DNA from: a bacterium | Lineage (GTDB): Bacteria > Desulfobacterota > DSWW01 | Direction of reading: 5' to 3' | Assembly: GCA_030609865.1 (NCBI GenBank) | Contig: JAUWSZ010000146.1 | Location: 1 to 6,687, forward strand | DNA: 6,687 bases | Part shown: in pieces, positions 5,698 through 6,687 of the stretch | Numbering within the stretch: the first letter of the stretch is position 1 | How the letters are laid out: every line of letters starts with the position of its first letter | The notes under the pieces: generated by a model | Database searches by the model: none | What the model saw: the letters and a program-made list of their open reading frames with translations, nothing else | What the model was told of the DNA's origin: nothing | Made by a program: the position numbers and the translations under genes

Positions 5698-5708
5698 CGC
5701 GTCCTGAT

Positions 5709-6134
5709 ATGGTCAAGACAAAGTCACATCTACGCGATAGTGGCCCCCGCTTGCTCGAATACGTGCTGCCGGGCGGCTGGAAGGTGCTCGTGGGCCGAAC
5801 GGACGCCGACAACGACCGGCTGAGCCTCAAGGTGGCCAGGCCGGATGATTGGTGGTTTCACGTTCACGGCATGCCAGGCAGCCACGTGGTCCTCCAGTGT
5901 CCTCCCGGCGAAGAGCCGGATCGGGACACACGCAAGCGCGCCGCCGCTATCGCGGCCTACCACAGCAAGGCGAGGGAAGGAGGCGTTGTTCCGGTCTCAT
6001 GCACCCGTGCACGGTACGTCACCAAGCCTCGTGGCGCGGAGATAGGCACCGTGCAGATCCGCAAGGAAGTCGTGCTGAAGGTTCGCCCGGCGGCGGGAGA
6101 GCTGGCCACGGAAGCTGCGAGCGACTCCACCTGA
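5709..6134 (+). CDS. Standalone NFACT-R (DUF814) RNA-binding domain protein
   Basis: This 141-residue protein is a single NFACT-R domain, the module found at the C-terminus of RqcH/Tae2/NEMF-type ribosome quality control proteins. Visible family motifs are 'GWKVLVGR' (residues 23-30), 'NDRLSLKVARPDDWWFHVHGMPGSHVVL' (35-62, containing the signature W-F-H-V...PGSHV), 'AAYHSKAR' and 'VPVSCTRARYVTKPRGAEIGTVQI'. The NFACT-N, helix-hairpin-helix and coiled-coil parts of RqcH are absent, and upstream sequence gives no hint of them, so this is a true standalone form rather than a fragment. In the full-length proteins NFACT-R contributes to tRNA and ribosome contacts; the role of solo versions is unclear to me. 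No Shine-Dalgarno site precedes the ATG. The gene sits alone between the repeat region and hicAB. Confidence 0.85.
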   Translation: MVKTKSHLRDSGPRLLEYVLPGGWKVLVGRTDADNDRLSLKVARPDDWWFHVHGMPGSHVVLQCPPGEEPDRDTRKRAAAIAAYHSKAREGGVVPVSCTRARYVTKPRGAEIGTVQIRKEVVLKVRPAAGELATEAASDST

Positions 6135-6168
6135 CACGCGGCCCGAACGAACCCTTCACACAAAATGC

Positions 6169-6197
6169 TTGACATGATGGTACCAGAATGATACTAT
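6169..6197 (+). promoter_or_regulatory. Extended -10 promoter of hicAB
   Basis: A perfect TTGACA (6169-6174), a 17-bp spacer and TACTAT (6192-6197) preceded by the extended -10 dinucleotide TG (6189-6190) form a convincing promoter. The predicted transcription start is about 6204, the A of the hicA start codon, implying a leaderless toxin message. No Shine-Dalgarno site is visible upstream of that ATG. Confidence 0.6.
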
Positions 6198-6203
6198 CTA
6201 TTC
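6178..6203. promoter_or_regulatory. Candidate HicB operator dyads over the hicAB promoter
   Basis: TGGTACCA (6178-6185) is a perfect 8-bp palindrome in the promoter spacer. Next to it, GAAT-GATA-C-TATC-T-ATTC (6186-6203) is a near-perfect dyad with one extra T, covering the -10 box. HicB proteins with a ribbon-helix-helix tail repress their own promoter, so these are plausible operators; binding is inferred. Confidence 0.35.
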
Positions 6204-6401
6204 ATGCCCCCTAAGATAAAACAACTCATCAAAGAGCTTGAAAAGGCAGGCTTTGTTAATCGGGGCGGCAAAGGCCGTCACCGCAATTTTGTTCATCCGA
6301 AGGTGGAAAAACCTGTAACAATTTCCGGCAAAATTGGAGATGATGCCCTGCACTACCAAGAAAGGGATGTCAAGAAAGCGATTGAGGAGTCGAAGAAATG
6401 A
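6204..6401 (+). CDS. hicA: HicA-family mRNA interferase toxin
   Basis: This 65-residue protein has the size and fold pattern of HicA, a small double-stranded-RNA-binding-domain-like endoribonuclease that cleaves mRNA and stops growth unless bound by HicB. Visible features are the first helix 'KIKQLIKELEKAGF', the 'GGKGRHRNFVHP' strand with the likely catalytic His26, the 'KPVTISGK' strand and the terminal helix after 'YQERDVKKAIEESKK'. Its TGA stop overlaps the hicB ATG (ATGA), giving translational coupling. The toxin-first order is usual for hicAB. Base use is visibly AT-richer than in the genes to its left, consistent with recent acquisition. Confidence 0.9.
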   Translation: MPPKIKQLIKELEKAGFVNRGGKGRHRNFVHPKVEKPVTISGKIGDDALHYQERDVKKAIEESKK

Positions 6402-6687
6402 GAAATGCCGATCGTTATCTAAAAATAGTTGAATGGTCTGAAGAGGATCAATGTTATGTGGGCACTTGTCCAGGTCTTTTGTATGGAGGTTGCCACGGAG
6501 ATAATGAAGCGAGGGTTTACAAAGAACTGTGTGAAATTGTAGAAGAAAACGTTGCTCTATATGAAGAAAACGGCAAACCTCTTCCCCCTGAAACCGCTAG
6601 AAAGGAATATTCTGGCAAATTCCTACTTCGACCCGGAAAGGAATTGCACAAAGCCCTTGCTATACGTGCTCTTCAGGCAGATGAAAG
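6398..6687 (+). CDS. hicB: HicB-family antitoxin (3' end cut by the window)
   Basis: Ninety-six residues are visible. The N-terminal part 'YLKIVEWSEEDQCYVGTCPGL' with the following helix 'YKELCEIVEENVALYEENGKPLPPE' is the partly degraded RNase H-like fold of HicB that blocks the toxin. Residues 72-96, 'SGKFLLRPGKELHKALAIRALQADE', match the start of the ribbon-helix-helix DNA-binding tail (SG-F-LR-P..LH-ALA), so this form should autoregulate the operon. The ATG overlaps the hicA stop codon. Only a short stretch, roughly the last helix, is expected beyond the window. Codon use is AT-rich like hicA. Confidence 0.88.
   Translation, partial: MRNADRYLKIVEWSEEDQCYVGTCPGLLYGGCHGDNEARVYKELCEIVEENVALYEENGKPLPPETARKEYSGKFLLRPGKELHKALAIRALQADE

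Larger units (their letters stand above)
5184..5708. other. 525-bp non-coding, repeat-rich intergenic region
   Basis: No reading frame here has a recognisable protein or a good ribosome site. The open frames on both strands are short and are explained by GC-rich repeats. The region holds, in order, a hairpin directly after the FmdB stop, inverted heptanucleotide arrays, a 15-bp inverted repeat pair, a BIME-like block and a promoter for the next gene; these are listed separately. Such a pile-up of palindromes suggests a landing zone for small repetitive elements. Confidence 0.7.

Noticed and set aside
5323..5823. Open frames on both strands in the repeat region
   Set aside because: They are built from repeats and palindromes, have no ribosome sites, and their translations look random.
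5709..6401. NFACT-R plus HicAB as a single defence system
   Set aside because: Each has its own promoter, base composition differs, and there is a 69-base gap; adjacency alone does not support a shared function.

Overview
The window looks like a GC-rich stretch of an anaerobic bacterial chromosome. A member of the former Deltaproteobacteria (Desulfobacterota) fits best. This is inferred from a standalone NFACT-R protein, a NifX-like/IscU-like/FmdB gene trio, a short QueG-like iron-sulfur protein and deltaproteobacterial-style intergenic repeats. No rRNA, tRNA or CRISPR array is visible.

Layout, left to right. (1) The 3' end of a class A penicillin-binding protein gene (1-576), followed on the same strand by a MoaA-like radical SAM protein (644-1627). 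(2) A 179-bp fold-back element (1637-1815) that fills the gap between two convergent genes; its right tip touches the stop codon of the QueG-like gene (1815-2624, minus strand). (3) A divergent intergenic region with a sigma70-like promoter, then a two-domain GNAT/YghO-like acyltransferase (2844-3971). (4) A compact three-gene operon at 4088-5183 (NifX-like cluster-binding protein, IscU/NifU-like scaffold, FmdB zinc ribbon). It is preceded by a strong-looking promoter with a 20-bp palindrome between its -35 and -10 boxes. (5) About 525 bp of non-coding, repeat-rich DNA (5184-5708) holding inverted heptanucleotide arrays, a 15-bp inverted repeat pair and a BIME-like block. (6) A standalone NFACT-R (DUF814) gene (5709-6134). 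(7) A visibly AT-richer hicA-hicB toxin-antitoxin module (6204 to the window end, hicB cut off) driven by an extended -10 promoter that predicts an almost leaderless transcript.

Functional links. The operon at 4088-5183 is the clearest working unit: a cluster carrier, a cluster scaffold and a small zinc ribbon, co-transcribed with tight spacing and good Shine-Dalgarno sites, probably under one repressor. The radical SAM and QueG-like proteins both need iron-sulfur clusters, but they are separately transcribed and no shared pathway can be shown. The most interesting non-protein signals are the full-length fold-back element, the operator palindrome and the stacked repeats around 5240-5660. I found no clearly new multi-gene system. 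The MoaA paralogue lacking GTP cyclase hallmarks is the best candidate for unassigned enzymology.
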